A stretch of DNA of 64,000 nucleotides, taken from positions 92,842 to 156,841 of the forward strand of contig NZ_VOSW01000005.1 in assembly GCF_009690905.1 (NCBI RefSeq). The letters run 5' to 3'. The stretch comes from Paraburkholderia madseniana (GTDB taxonomy: Bacteria; Pseudomonadota; Gammaproteobacteria; Burkholderiales; Burkholderiaceae). Made by a program: the position numbers and the translations under genes. The notes beneath the pieces were generated by a model. That model had not been told where the DNA came from. It did no database searches and was given only the letters and a program-made list of their open reading frames with translations. Of this stretch, positions 44,290 through 53,898 are shown piece by piece (position 1 is the first letter of the stretch; each line of letters starts with the position of its first letter).

Positions 44290-45361
44290 TACAGCGATCG
44301 GCACGGCACGGCCGGCAATCGGATTTTTCGAGCGGTATCTGACGGTCTGGGTTGCCCTCTGCATCGTGGGCGGCATCCTGGTCGGGCAGGTGCTGCCCCA
44401 GCTTTTCCAGGCGATCGGCCGGATGGAAGTGGCGCACGTCAATCTTCCTGTCGGTGTGCTGATCTGGGTGATGATCATTCCGATGCTGATCAAGATCGAT
44501 TTCGGCGCGATGACCCAGGTGAGGAGCCAGTGGCGCGGCATCGGCGTGACGCTGTTCGTGAACTGGCTCGTCAAGCCCTTCTCCATGGCATTGCTGGGCT
44601 GGATTTTCATCCGTCATGTGTTTGCGTCGTGGCTTGCCGCCGACCAGCTCGACAGCTATATTGCCGGCCTGATCCTGCTGGCCGCGGCCCCCTGCACGGC
44701 CATGGTGTTCGTGTGGTCACAACTCTGCAAAGGCGATCCGTATTTCACGCTCTCTCAGGTGGCGCTGAATGACTCCATCATGATCGTGGCATTCGCGCCC
44801 CTTGTAGCGCTCCTGCTTGGCCTGTCCGCGATTACGGTGCCATGGGATACGTTGATCATTTCGGTTGGGTTATACATCGTCATTCCCGTCATCCTTGCCC
44901 AGTTGCTGCGCCGGCATTTGCTGGCCAGAGGAGAAGCGCATTTCCGGCAGGTGGTCGCACATCTCGGCCCGTACTCGATCAGCGCGCTGCTCGCGACACT
45001 CGTCCTGCTGTTTGCCTTTCAGGGACAGGCAATCGTCAAGGAACCGCTCGTTATCGCCATGCTCGCGGTGCCGATCCTGATACAGGTGTTCTTCAATTCC
45101 GGCCTCGCTTACCTGTTGAATCGCAGGCTCGGCGTTGCGCACTGCGTCGCTGGGCCATCGAGTTTGATCGGTGCCAGCAATTTCTTTGAACTAGCGGTTG
45201 CGACGGCAATCAGTCTGTTCGGGTTCCATTCCGGTGCAGCCCTGGCCACAGTGGTTGGCGTGCTGATCGAAGTGCCGGTGATGCTCGTCGTCGTCGGCAT
45301 TGTCAACCGCTCGCAGAACTGGTACGAAACGAAACACAGCACAGGGGGGCAACAGATATGA
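44276..45361 (+). CDS. acr3: Acr3-type arsenite efflux permease
   Basis: 361 residues with about ten membrane helices. FFERYLTVWVALCIVGGILV, the AAAPCTAMVFVWSQLCKGDP loop with the conserved functional Cys, and VAGPSSLIGASNFFELAVAT identify Acr3 of the BASS superfamily. It exports arsenite using the proton gradient. ATG 44276 lies inside the end of arsC; the stop overlaps the next arsC start (ATGA). Confidence 0.95.
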   Translation: MSSTDTAIGTARPAIGFFERYLTVWVALCIVGGILVGQVLPQLFQAIGRMEVAHVNLPVGVLIWVMIIPMLIKIDFGAMTQVRSQWRGIGVTLFVNWLVKPFSMALLGWIFIRHVFASWLAADQLDSYIAGLILLAAAPCTAMVFVWSQLCKGDPYFTLSQVALNDSIMIVAFAPLVALLLGLSAITVPWDTLIISVGLYIVIPVILAQLLRRHLLARGEAHFRQVVAHLGPYSISALLATLVLLFAFQGQAIVKEPLVIAMLAVPILIQVFFNSGLAYLLNRRLGVAHCVAGPSSLIGASNFFELAVATAISLFGFHSGAALATVVGVLIEVPVMLVVVGIVNRSQNWYETKHSTGGQQI

Positions 45362-45780
45362 GCGTCACGATTTATCACAACCCCGACTGCGGTACGTCGC
45401 GCAACACGCTGGCAATGATCCGCAATGCCGGGATCGAGCCGCAAATTGTCGAGTATCTGAGGACTCCGCCTGATCGGGAAACATTGAAGAATCTGATTTC
45501 TCGAGCTGGCCTGACGGTACGCGCCGCGTTGCGTGAAAAGGGCACGCCTTACGCCGAGCTCGGTCTGAGCGATACGTCCTTGACCGATGCGCAGTTGCTT
45601 GATGCCATGATGGAACATCCGATCCTGATTAACCGCCCGCTAGTCGTGACACCGCTTGGCGTCCGTCTGTGCCGGCCGTCCGAGGTCGTGCTCGACATCC
45701 TGCCTGTTGGGCAGAAAGGATCATTCATGAAAGAGGACGGAGAGCAGGTTGTCGATAGCGACGGGAGGAGACTTCTCTAA
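45358..45780 (+). CDS. arsC: Arsenate reductase, glutaredoxin-linked type
   Basis: 140 residues. [20 protein letters not shown] has the active-site Cys of the ArsC/Spx family, and [20 protein letters not shown] includes the anion-binding Arg. It is a second arsenate reductase from a family unrelated to the LMW-phosphatase type just upstream, so the operon carries two independent reductants systems. Stop and the next start overlap by one base (TAATG). Confidence 0.93.
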   Translation: MSVTIYHNPDCGTSRNTLAMIRNAGIEPQIVEYLRTPPDRETLKNLISRAGLTVRAALREKGTPYAELGLSDTSLTDAQLLDAMMEHPILINRPLVVTPLGVRLCRPSEVVLDILPVGQKGSFMKEDGEQVVDSDGRRLL

Positions 45781-46544
45781 TGACGCAGGACACGCCTAAC
45801 GTCAGCGCCCCGCATCTCGACACGCCTGACCTGAAGAAGCTCGAACCGCGTGCAGTTTCGCAGCACGGGCCGCGAATCCTGTTGCTCTACGGTTCGTTGC
45901 GTCCTACGTCGTACAGCCGACTTCTCACGCTCGAAGCCGAACGCATCCTGCGCCATTTCGGGGCGGAAACGCGTGTCTTCGATCCGCACGGCCTGCCGCT
46001 TGTTGACAGCGTGCCGGCCGACCATCCGAAGGTGGTCGAACTACGGAAACTCTCGGAGTGGTCGGAAGGGCATGTCTGGTGCAGCCCGGAACGTCACGGA
46101 ACCTTGACGGCAGTATTCAAGAACCAGATCGACTGGCTACCACTGGAAAGCGGCGGCGTTCGCCCTACGCAAGGCCGCACGCTCGCGGTAATGCAGGTGT
46201 GCGGTGGATCGCAATCGTTCAACGCGGTGAACGCGCTGCGCATTCTTGGGCGATGGATGCGTATGGTGACCATCCCGAATCAGTCTTCGGTGGCGAAGGC
46301 CTGGCAGGAGTTCGACGCAAACGGTCGGATGAAACCCTCGGCATATTACGATCGTGTCGTGGACGTGATGGAAGAACTGTACAAGTTCACGCTGCTGGTA
46401 CGTGACCGCTCGGACTACCTGACAGATCGTTACAGTGAACGGAAAGAAGCGCACCCGGAGCTTGCAATAACACTAGCGGCGGCCGCCATGAACCATGAGG
46501 CAGTGACCACGAATGCAGACACCGACGACAGCGAAACGGAGTGA
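45780..46544 (+). CDS. arsH: ArsH NADPH-dependent FMN reductase / organoarsenical oxidase
   Basis: 254 residues. The flavodoxin-like start [18 protein letters not shown] and [20 protein letters not shown] are diagnostic of ArsH. Members oxidise trivalent methyl- and aromatic arsenicals to the less toxic pentavalent forms. Together with ArsI and the PAT-like protein it points to organoarsenical rather than only inorganic arsenic defence. Its end overlaps the MFS start by 32 bp. Confidence 0.95.
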   Translation: MTQDTPNVSAPHLDTPDLKKLEPRAVSQHGPRILLLYGSLRPTSYSRLLTLEAERILRHFGAETRVFDPHGLPLVDSVPADHPKVVELRKLSEWSEGHVWCSPERHGTLTAVFKNQIDWLPLESGGVRPTQGRTLAVMQVCGGSQSFNAVNALRILGRWMRMVTIPNQSSVAKAWQEFDANGRMKPSAYYDRVVDVMEELYKFTLLVRDRSDYLTDRYSERKEAHPELAITLAAAAMNHEAVTTNADTDDSETE

Positions 46545-47778
46545 CGGACGCAACAGTGATCGCGACACTATCGCAACGTGGGCGCTCGCAGTTGCGCAAC
46601 TCGTTTCCTGGGGATCGATCTATTACGCGTTCTCCCTGTTTGTCGTGCCGATGGAAGGAGCGATGGGATGGAGCCGGACGGCGACGAACGCAGCGCTCTC
46701 GGTCGGCCTGCTGATTTCAGGGTTGGCGGCTTATCCGGTCGGAAAGTGGATCGACCACGGCCACGGCCGGCGTGTCATGGTCTGCGGGACAGTGTTGGCC
46801 GCAGCGATGCTGGCGCTGTGGTCGCAGGCACATAGCCTCGTGACACTGTTTGTCGTCTGGATCGGCCTTGGCGTCGCAATGGCCGCGACGCTTTACGATC
46901 CGGTTTTCGCGGTGATCACACGGGACTTTCCAGGCAGCTTTCGCACAAAGATTACATTGGTCACGTTGGTGGCCGGCTTCGCCAGTACCGTCTTTATCCC
47001 CCTGACACAGGTTCTGGTCGACTTTCTCCACTGGCGAGACGCGCTGCTCGCGCTTGCCGGATTCAATCTGGCAATCTGTCTACCCATACATGTTTTCGCA
47101 ATCGGTCGCGATGCGCCCCGCGAAGACGATCGGGACTACAAGGCCGCGCTGAAGGCGACCAACGAAGCGGCAACCGGGCGCGCTTTACGGACGCCGACAT
47201 TCTGGGCGCTTGCGGTCTGTTTCACGGCCTACTATGCGACATTTGCGGCGCTGACCTTCCACCTGGTCCCGCTCATGGCGGAGCCGCGAGTGTCGCCAGC
47301 AATGATCTTGATGACAATGGCGGTGATCGGTCCGGCTCAGGTGCTTGCGCGCGTGCTGTGGTTCACGATCGGCCGCAATGTTCGTCCGTCGATTGTCGGC
47401 ATCGTTATCACAACAGCGTTTCCCGCGTCGGTTGTTGTTCTTATGTGCGCAGGCACGTCGTCTGCATTGTTGATTCTGTTCGCAGTCGTCTACGGTGGCG
47501 CCAACGGCATGATGACGATCCTGCGCGGGACGATTGTGCAGGACGTGATGTGGACGGAGGGCTATGGAGCTGTGAGCGGACTGCTATCGATGCCCTCGAA
47601 CATTGCCAAGGGGATCGCACCGATTTCAGCCGCGGCGATCTGGACGGTCAGCAGCAATTATGTGCCTGTCGAATGGACTGTGCTGTTGGTGTCGCTGATT
47701 TCAGCTGCTGCGTTCATTCTCGCCATACGCTTCGCCTCTGCCAAAAAATTTGTCGAACATCAGGCCAGTTTCGAGTGA
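46513..47778 (+). CDS. MFS transporter of the ars operon
   Basis: 421 residues, about 12 helices ([60 protein letters not shown]). It is not accompanied by the GAPDH partner of ArsJ, so 1-arseno-3-phosphoglycerate export is unlikely. Export of trivalent arsenicals, as reported for ArsK-type MFS proteins, or of acetylated organoarsenicals is possible. It begins inside the arsH end. Confidence 0.75.
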   Translation: MQTPTTAKRSDGRNSDRDTIATWALAVAQLVSWGSIYYAFSLFVVPMEGAMGWSRTATNAALSVGLLISGLAAYPVGKWIDHGHGRRVMVCGTVLAAAMLALWSQAHSLVTLFVVWIGLGVAMAATLYDPVFAVITRDFPGSFRTKITLVTLVAGFASTVFIPLTQVLVDFLHWRDALLALAGFNLAICLPIHVFAIGRDAPREDDRDYKAALKATNEAATGRALRTPTFWALAVCFTAYYATFAALTFHLVPLMAEPRVSPAMILMTMAVIGPAQVLARVLWFTIGRNVRPSIVGIVITTAFPASVVVLMCAGTSSALLILFAVVYGGANGMMTILRGTIVQDVMWTEGYGAVSGLLSMPSNIAKGIAPISAAAIWTVSSNYVPVEWTVLLVSLISAAAFILAIRFASAKKFVEHQASFE

Positions 47779-47788
47779 GCATACTGCC

Positions 47789-48223
47789 ATGAAGATAAGA
47801 AAGGCCAACGAAGCCGACCTCGGCACGATCCAAAACCTGTTAAACGCGAACGATCTACCTGTTGAAGATGTCTCGACGACGCTCATCGAAGGATTCCTCG
47901 TTGCCGAAGATGCAAGGGGAACGGTTGTCGGTAGCGGCGGTCTCGAGCAGCTCGGCTCAAGTGTGCTCCTGCGATCGCTTGCCATCACGCCAGAATGGCG
48001 CGGGACAGGCGTCGCAAGGAAGCTGGTCGAACTGCTTGAAGACAACGCACGCTCACTCGGCCAACAGGAAGTCTGGCTGCTGATAACGACTGCTGAGCGC
48101 TTTTTTGCGCGAGCCGGCTATGAGCTGGCAAGTCGCGACGATGTACCCAGCGAGGTGCGGTTGTGCAGGCAGTTCGCAGTCCTGTGCCCTTCGACCGCCA
48201 TGTGCATGCGAAAGAGGCTCTAA
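47789..48223 (+). CDS. GNAT acetyltransferase, ArsN2-like
   Basis: 144 residues. GNAT fold: IRKANEADLGTIQNLLNAND, LLRSLAITPEWRGTGVARKL for the acetyl-CoA loop, and LITTAERFFARAGYELASRD. Short GNAT proteins at the end of ars operons are called ArsN; their substrates are less well defined than that of the PAT-like type. It is the last gene of the operon, 10 bp after the MFS gene. Confidence 0.8.
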   Translation: MKIRKANEADLGTIQNLLNANDLPVEDVSTTLIEGFLVAEDARGTVVGSGGLEQLGSSVLLRSLAITPEWRGTGVARKLVELLEDNARSLGQQEVWLLITTAERFFARAGYELASRDDVPSEVRLCRQFAVLCPSTAMCMRKRL

Positions 48224-48516
48224 CAGAAACATCCGTCGGCGGTGATCGAACGACCGGTATCAAGCTGATTTTTGCCGCCCGAATCAAAATCGTCGACGGC
48301 TCTTGTTCGCCGATTGCACCAGTTCGACGACGGTGTCGCCGAGAGGATGTTGGAATTCTCAATGGCAGCTTTCCGGCGGTTTGTGCGAACGCGTACTTCC
48401 GGCCATGAACAGACAGTCGCGAAAGGTAACCAAACAGCGGGGCATCGGCTGATAGCGGCCCTTTGCTGCTGCCAAAATCGAAACCCCAGCCAGTTTTCAC
48501 GTTAACTCAGCGCACC
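48224..48516. other. Gap downstream of the ars operon
   Basis: No gene or clear terminator is seen. It separates the ars operon from the convergent quinone-reductase gene. Confidence 0.4.
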
Positions 48517-49503
48517 TTATGCGACGTCCACCACGATTTTCCCACGTGCGGTAGCGTCCGTTATGGCAACATAGGCGCGTTCCGCTGACCCTAGATCGAA
48601 CCGGCGAGGATCGAGATTCGGCATGAGCTTGCCGGCTTCCGCCAGTCGTGTAGCTTCGCGCAGCATCTCTCCGTGGTGCGCGCGTTGCAGACCCGTCAGG
48701 AGCGGATATAGGGTGAACACCCCTGAGTACGTCGCTTCGCGAAACGACAGCGGAGCCAGCGAATGTGTACCCCAACCCAACGCGCTGACCACGTGACCAA
48801 AATGTTTGACTGCGGCGAACGAAGCATCGAGCGTTGGGCCGCCAACGGTGTCTACCACCAGGTCAAAGCCTGCGCCCTGCGTCAATGATTCGACGTATTG
48901 CTCCACAGACTGCGCCCGGTAATCGATCGGCGTAGCGCCTAGACGCGCAACGAGATCGTGGTCCCGTGAACTCGCTGTCGTGAAGACCTGTGCACCGAGT
49001 GCGCGCGCCAGTTGCACCGAGATATGCCCGACACCGCCTGCTCCTCCCTGTACCAGCACGGTTTGCCCCGCTTGCAAACGCGCCCGATCGACAATGCCGG
49101 AATACGACGTGATAAACGCGAGGGGCAGTGCCGCGGCTTCGCGCATCGAAAGATTGGCCGGTTTGATCGCGAGGAGGTCTGCATCGACTGCTGCATACTG
49201 GGCCAGCGAGCCCTGAATGCCGCCAACGCCGCCCGTCATCCCGTACACCTCGTCGCCGACCTTGAACGCGGTGACGCCGGGGCCAATGGCGTCAACTACG
49301 CCGGCCATATCAATGCCTAACAGCAGCGGCAGCGGATGTTTGGCATGCGCTGCGCTTCCGGCGCGTATCTTGGTGTCGAGCAGATTGAGGCCGCTCGCGG
49401 CAATGCGCACCCGCACCTGGCCGTGCGCGGCTTGTGGCATTGAGATTTCTGTCAATTCGAGCGGGCCGTTGTAGCGATTGAGGACGAGCGCCTGCATGGT
49501 CAT
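48517..49503 (-). CDS. Zinc-independent quinone oxidoreductase (MDR superfamily)
   Basis: 328 residues. QALVLNRYNGPLELTEISMP, the GNL-like SGLNLLDTKIRAG and the NADPH loop VLVQGGAGGVGHISVQLARA are those of zeta-crystallin/quinone reductase MDR proteins; structural zinc cysteines are absent. AAGGAA just upstream of three nearby ATG codons favours 49503. It is divergent from a LysR regulator, the usual layout for an inducible detoxifying reductase. Confidence 0.88.
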   Translation of the reverse strand: MTMQALVLNRYNGPLELTEISMPQAAHGQVRVRIAASGLNLLDTKIRAGSAAHAKHPLPLLLGIDMAGVVDAIGPGVTAFKVGDEVYGMTGGVGGIQGSLAQYAAVDADLLAIKPANLSMREAAALPLAFITSYSGIVDRARLQAGQTVLVQGGAGGVGHISVQLARALGAQVFTTASSRDHDLVARLGATPIDYRAQSVEQYVESLTQGAGFDLVVDTVGGPTLDASFAAVKHFGHVVSALGWGTHSLAPLSFREATYSGVFTLYPLLTGLQRAHHGEMLREATRLAEAGKLMPNLDPRRFDLGSAERAYVAITDATARGKIVVDVA

Positions 49504-49603
49504 GATCATTTCCTTTCCGATGGAACAAACAAGTTGATACGTGCAGAATGAGCCATGCCGGAAAGCATGTAAATTAATGTTATTGCACAGATGTCAAACA
49601 AAA

Positions 49604-50473
49604 ATGAATGAGATGACGTTCGACTGGAGCGATGTTCGGATCTTTCTGGCGATTGCCCGCTGCGGCACGCTGGGGGCGGCTGCAAAGCGCGTTGGACAGA
49701 CCCAGCCGACCATGGGCCGCCGGTTGCGCGCGCTCGAGGAAGCGCTCGGACACACGCTGTTTCAGCGCACCAGCGATGGCTTCGTCCTGACAGACGACGG
49801 CGCGGTTGTGCTGTCCTATGCCGAGAGAATGGAGGAGGAAGCGCTTGGCTTCACGCGCGCGTTAACCGGCAAGGAAACGCAGCTAACCGGGCTGCTGCGG
49901 GTCTCGTCGTCGGACTGGTTCGGCATGCACATACTCACGCCGGTGTTCGCGCGCTTTCTGGCGAAGCACCCAGGTATCTCGCTGGAGCTTGTCACGGATT
50001 CGCGCCTCTACAACCTCGCTCGGCGCGAAGCGGATCTGGTGTTCCGCATTACGCCCTTTGACGAACCCGACGTCATCCAGCGCAAGCTCATGCACATCGA
50101 CTATGCGCTGTACGGGCATGTCGATCTGATCCCGCCTTCTTGCGGGGAAGGTGACGGACACAAGCTGATCAGCATGGACAGCGCGTTCGGTTCGCTGCCC
50201 GACGTCGAGTGGGTCAAGCGCATGCTGCCCAAGGCGAAGATTGTGTTCGGCAGCAACAATCGTGGCGTACAGGCGCGCATGTGTGTCGAAGGAAGTGGTT
50301 TCGCCGTGCTGCCTTGCCCGCTTGGCGATGCGACGCCTGGACTTCGGCGGATCGATCTGGGCGAAGCGCCGCCTGGGCGCGATGTCTGGCTTGGCTATCA
50401 CCGCGATCTGCGTCGCGTCGCGCGACTACGTGCACTTCTGGATGCGACGATCGAGGCGTTAGCGAGCGTTTGA
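49604..50473 (+). CDS. LysR-family transcriptional regulator
   Basis: 289 residues. N-terminal HTH: DWSDVRIFLAIARCGTLGAA then AKRVGQTQPTMGRRLRALEE, and a substrate domain starting LTGLLRVSSSDWFG. The protein probably regulates the divergent quinone oxidoreductase; the intergenic region is AT-rich near 49565-49590. ATG 49604 was taken over 49541 for the standard LysR N-terminus. Confidence 0.88.
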   Translation: MNEMTFDWSDVRIFLAIARCGTLGAAAKRVGQTQPTMGRRLRALEEALGHTLFQRTSDGFVLTDDGAVVLSYAERMEEEALGFTRALTGKETQLTGLLRVSSSDWFGMHILTPVFARFLAKHPGISLELVTDSRLYNLARREADLVFRITPFDEPDVIQRKLMHIDYALYGHVDLIPPSCGEGDGHKLISMDSAFGSLPDVEWVKRMLPKAKIVFGSNNRGVQARMCVEGSGFAVLPCPLGDATPGLRRIDLGEAPPGRDVWLGYHRDLRRVARLRALLDATIEALASV

Positions 50474-50704
50474 ACCGGCGGCGTATTGACAATAACCCGC
50501 GCCCGTCTTGCGCCCGAGGCAGCCCGCTTCGCACAACCTGTTGGGAATGTCGATATAGCGTACATCGGCAGGGCGACTTGCTACACGAACTCTGCGCATC
50601 CGCCACGCGATATCAAGTCCCAGCATGTCAGCAACGGCCAAGGGGCTCATCGCGACGCCAAAGGCTTGGAGAGCCGCATCGATCTCATGAGGATAGGCGC
50701 CTTC
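50459..50704 (-). pseudogene. 3' remnant of a 3-hydroxyacyl-CoA dehydrogenase gene
   Basis: About 81 codons encode EGAYPHEIDAALQAFGVAMS, PLAVADMLGLDIAWRMRR and NRLCEAGCLGRKTGAGYCQY, the C-terminal helical domain of FadB/PaaH-type dehydrogenases. TAA (50705-50707) lies directly before it in frame, and no Rossmann domain precedes it. It is a truncated relic. It lies beside acyl-CoA synthetase and crotonase genes, so the locus may once have had a full beta-oxidation-like set. Confidence 0.85.
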
Positions 50705-50741
50705 TTAGCAAGAATTTGATGAGAGTATGACTAGAGCCTCG

Positions 50742-52874
50742 TCATTCATCGTGAGGCTCCGATGCGAGTACAGCAACGCCGTCGGCTGCCCGCACGCCTT
50801 GTCCTGCTGGCAACACGAAGATCGGATTGATTTCTGCTTCGACAATACGCCCGCCAAGCTGCACCGCCATTCGCGCAAAGCCGACGATTGCGGTCACGAG
50901 GGCATCAATATCAGCGCGCGGCCGTCCACGATACCCGTCGAGCAGCGGCCACGTTTTCAGTTCATGAATCATCTCGAGTGCGTCATCGCGCGACAGCGGC
51001 GCTTCGCTGGAGAGGAGTCGCATCGTCGTGTCCTTGAACAATTCCGCTGTGACGCCGCCCATGCCGAGCAGCAATGCTGTGCCCAATGGGTCTCGACGAA
51101 GACCGAGAATCAGTTCCGTTCCACCGGTCACCATTTCCTGAACGAGAAACGCATTCGCAGATACGCCAGTCGCGGTTTCAACGTCGTCCCGCATACGGTT
51201 CAAGCGCACCCCGATGCTGTCAGCAGTGACCCCAACCGCTACGCCGCCGACATCGCTCTTGTGGGTGATCGTGTTCGACAGCAGTTTGAGCACGACCTTG
51301 TCACCCAGCTCGCGAGCGGCGCTTTCGGCTTCATTCGCGTTCGTGACGACACGCTCGCGTACCGCTGTCACACCGAAGCGGGCAAAAAGGTCTTTCGACT
51401 GCGCTTCGTTTAGTGATCCTGCGGGTAGATCGCTCACGTTGACTTCTGCTTCAGAGTGTTGTTCGTCCAAACTCACTGTGCGGTGCATGTACTCGCCGTA
51501 CTGCCACATCGCCGCAAGTGCGCTCGTCACGCTTTCGGGCGATGAGAACGCCGGCACTCCCTGCCCGTTAAGCAACTGTGTGATCTCCGGCGCGTGCGGG
51601 CTTACAAATGCCATCACGGGTTTGTCACTCCCGGGCAGCGAACTGCGGATCGCGTCAGCCATCAGGTCAGGCATCGCGAGGCCCGATGATCCAACGATAA
51701 CCACGACCGCGTCGTAAGTCGGACTGTCGAGTAGCGTGCCGATCGCACCGCGCAGGAGAGCCGGCTGCAGACCCGCGAGCGTCACGTCGATCGGATTGCG
51801 GTCGAGCACTGCATGATCGCCGGTCTGGAGCGCGCGCAGCTTTGCAGCAGTCGTTTCATCAGGAGGCGGGGTCTCAAAGTGCGCCATGCCGAGGGTATCG
51901 GTGACGAGCGTACCCGCGCCGCCGGTCGAGGTCAGAATCGCCACCCGTCGCCCGGAGAGCTTGCGGCGCGTAGCGAGCGCATGAGGAATGTCGAGTAAAT
52001 CGGCAAACGTCTGGGCGCGAATCACGCCGACCTGGCTAAAAAGCGCTTCGTACATGCGGTCGGAGCCGGCCAGCGCGCCCGTATGCGAGACCGCCGAGCG
52101 TGCGCCGGATTCTGAGCGGCCGATCTTGAACACCACGACCGGCTTGCCTGCTGCCGCCGCCCGTAACGCCGCACGCCGGAATCGGTCCGGATGACGCAGC
52201 CCTTCCATGTAGAGCGCGATAACGGAAGTCGAATCATCGTCAACCAGATAATCGACGAAGTCTGCCATGTCGAGATCTGCTTCATTGCTCGTCGACACCA
52301 GCTTTGACAGGCCAATACCGCGTGCTGCCGCCCGCGACAACAGCGAGCCAAGAATTCCCCCGCTTTGTGATACCACGCCGATCCCACCAACTGTGAAAGC
52401 GTCGGTCTCCAGCGCACCGCTTGCTGACAGCGTGATGCGATCGGTGAGATTGACGAGCCCGATCGTATTCGGGCCGAGCAGGCGCATGGACCCTGCTGCC
52501 TCGATCAATTGCGCCTGACGTCTGGCACCTTCCTCGCCGATCTCTGCATAGCCACTCGCCAGCACGATTGCCGCGCTCGTTCCGCGGCTCGCCAAATCCC
52601 GCACCGCAACGTGGGCGCGCTCGGCCCCAAGCAGCACCATGCCGACATCGGGCGCGTGCGGCAAGGACGCTACATCGGGATAACAGGGCAGGCCATCGAT
52701 CGAGTCGTAACGCGGGTTAACAGGGTAGATGTCGCCGCCGAAGCCGTGCTTCCTGAGGTAAGCCACTGGGCGGCCTGAAGTCTTGGCTGCGTCCGCCGAT
52801 GCGCCGATTACCGCTACGCTCGCCGGATGCATCAATTTTGAAATTGCGTTCATGTCGATCTCCTTCGTGCTCAC
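50742..52874 (-). CDS. NDP-forming acyl-CoA synthetase (ACD/Pat-like, fused alpha-beta)
   Basis: 710 residues. Order: CoA-binding domain (SVAVIGASADAAKTSGRPVA), two succinyl-CoA-synthetase-like domains with the phosphohistidine loop SAVSHTGALAGSDRMYEALF, and a C-terminal ATP-grasp domain (DLFARFGVTAVRERVVTNAN, KSDVGGVAVGV, VEAEINPIFVLPAGQG). It activates an organic acid to its CoA thioester with ADP release or the reverse. No GNAT domain is attached, so it is an enzyme and not a Pat-type acetyltransferase. ATG 52874 overlaps the crotonase stop by 4 bp. Confidence 0.9.
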   Translation of the reverse strand: MSTKEIDMNAISKLMHPASVAVIGASADAAKTSGRPVAYLRKHGFGGDIYPVNPRYDSIDGLPCYPDVASLPHAPDVGMVLLGAERAHVAVRDLASRGTSAAIVLASGYAEIGEEGARRQAQLIEAAGSMRLLGPNTIGLVNLTDRITLSASGALETDAFTVGGIGVVSQSGGILGSLLSRAAARGIGLSKLVSTSNEADLDMADFVDYLVDDDSTSVIALYMEGLRHPDRFRRAALRAAAAGKPVVVFKIGRSESGARSAVSHTGALAGSDRMYEALFSQVGVIRAQTFADLLDIPHALATRRKLSGRRVAILTSTGGAGTLVTDTLGMAHFETPPPDETTAAKLRALQTGDHAVLDRNPIDVTLAGLQPALLRGAIGTLLDSPTYDAVVVIVGSSGLAMPDLMADAIRSSLPGSDKPVMAFVSPHAPEITQLLNGQGVPAFSSPESVTSALAAMWQYGEYMHRTVSLDEQHSEAEVNVSDLPAGSLNEAQSKDLFARFGVTAVRERVVTNANEAESAARELGDKVVLKLLSNTITHKSDVGGVAVGVTADSIGVRLNRMRDDVETATGVSANAFLVQEMVTGGTELILGLRRDPLGTALLLGMGGVTAELFKDTTMRLLSSEAPLSRDDALEMIHELKTWPLLDGYRGRPRADIDALVTAIVGFARMAVQLGGRIVEAEINPIFVLPAGQGVRAADGVAVLASEPHDE

Positions 52875-53653
52875 TTGGTTTTGTTCAGGAATGCGAGCAC
52901 CGAGTCGCGATGTTCACGGCTTGTGTAGCAGACGGCCTGTGCCTGGCTGCCTTGTGCAAACACCTGATGCGCGGACAGTTCGTAGCTCTGGTTGAGAATG
53001 CTCTTGCCCAGCGCGAGCGCTGTGGCCGAACCCTGGCTCAATTCAGCGGCCCAGGCGTGAGCGTCGGTGATGAGCGAATCCGGCTCGCTCAGGCGATCCG
53101 CGATGCCGATTTCCAGCGCTTCCTTTGCATCCACCTTGCGCCCGCTGAAAATCAGTTCCTTCGCCCGCGCGAGGCCGACCCGTCGCGGCAAAAAGTACAT
53201 GCCACCGCCGTCGGGAATCAGCCCGCGTTTGATGTAGCTCCACGTGAAGCTCGCATCCTGCGACGCGAGGACAAAGTCGCAGGAGAGCGCCATATCAGCA
53301 CCGAGGCCGGCCGCTGCGCCGTTGACTGCGGCGATGGTAGGTTTGGGCATCGAGTAAAGTAGATCGACTGTGTAGTGCACGAGTTGCTGACGGGACCAAC
53401 CATTGAACGCAACCTCGCCGGCGGGCGCTTCCATACGTTGCGCCATGCCGCTTACATCACCCCCAGCGCAAAATCCCTTGCCGTTGCCAGTCAACACCAC
53501 GGCGCGTACGTCACGGTCGCGCGACACGGTCTCCAGCGCCGCGATCAGTTCGGCACGCATTTCGTTGGTGATGGCGTTACGCTTTTCAGGACGATTCAGC
53601 GCGATCGTGGCGACCTGTGAGTCGATGGTGACTTGAATGATGGATGTGCTCAT
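52871..53653 (-). CDS. Enoyl-CoA hydratase/isomerase (crotonase family)
   Basis: 260 residues. VATIALNRPEKRNAITNEMR, the oxyanion-hole strands GKGFCAGGDVSG and AAVNGAAAGLGADMALSCDF, and SFTWSYIKRGLIPDGGGMYF are diagnostic. The second acid/base Glu of hydratases is replaced in GLIPDGG (Asp), as in several specialised crotonases, so the reaction may be isomerisation or retro-aldol rather than hydration. First gene of the minus-strand pair with the acyl-CoA synthetase. Confidence 0.88.
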   Translation of the reverse strand: MSTSIIQVTIDSQVATIALNRPEKRNAITNEMRAELIAALETVSRDRDVRAVVLTGNGKGFCAGGDVSGMAQRMEAPAGEVAFNGWSRQQLVHYTVDLLYSMPKPTIAAVNGAAAGLGADMALSCDFVLASQDASFTWSYIKRGLIPDGGGMYFLPRRVGLARAKELIFSGRKVDAKEALEIGIADRLSEPDSLITDAHAWAAELSQGSATALALGKSILNQSYELSAHQVFAQGSQAQAVCYTSREHRDSVLAFLNKTK

Positions 53654-53742
53654 GCGCGTCTCGATGGTTGAATTGGAGTCGACTGACTGATCAAACTGCC
53701 AATGCAGCTTAGCCCCACCGGCCACCCGCGACACCCCATCAA

Positions 53743-53805
53743 TTCCATTCTGTGGAACGGAGCGAGTTTTATCCCTAGGGTTGAGCAATTCCACTGGATG
53801 GAATT
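53743..53805. promoter_or_regulatory. Two TTCCA-N5-TGGAA operators in the divergent promoter
   Basis: TTCCA-TTCTG-TGGAA lies at 53743-53757, and AATTCCA-CTGGA-TGGAATT at 53787-53805; the shared core is TTCCA-N5-TGGAA. The centres are 46 bp apart. The sites lie between the crotonase operon and the MFS gene. TTCCA/TGGAA palindromes are the kind bound by IclR-family proteins, and an IclR gene follows the MFS gene. Confidence 0.75.
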
Positions 53806-53898
53806 GACTGATTGTCATCGAGCGTTCGGCGCCGATAATGGATTCCAACGCAGGACACTTGCCATGAACGATCCTGCGGTCCATACAAGCCCGGAGAC

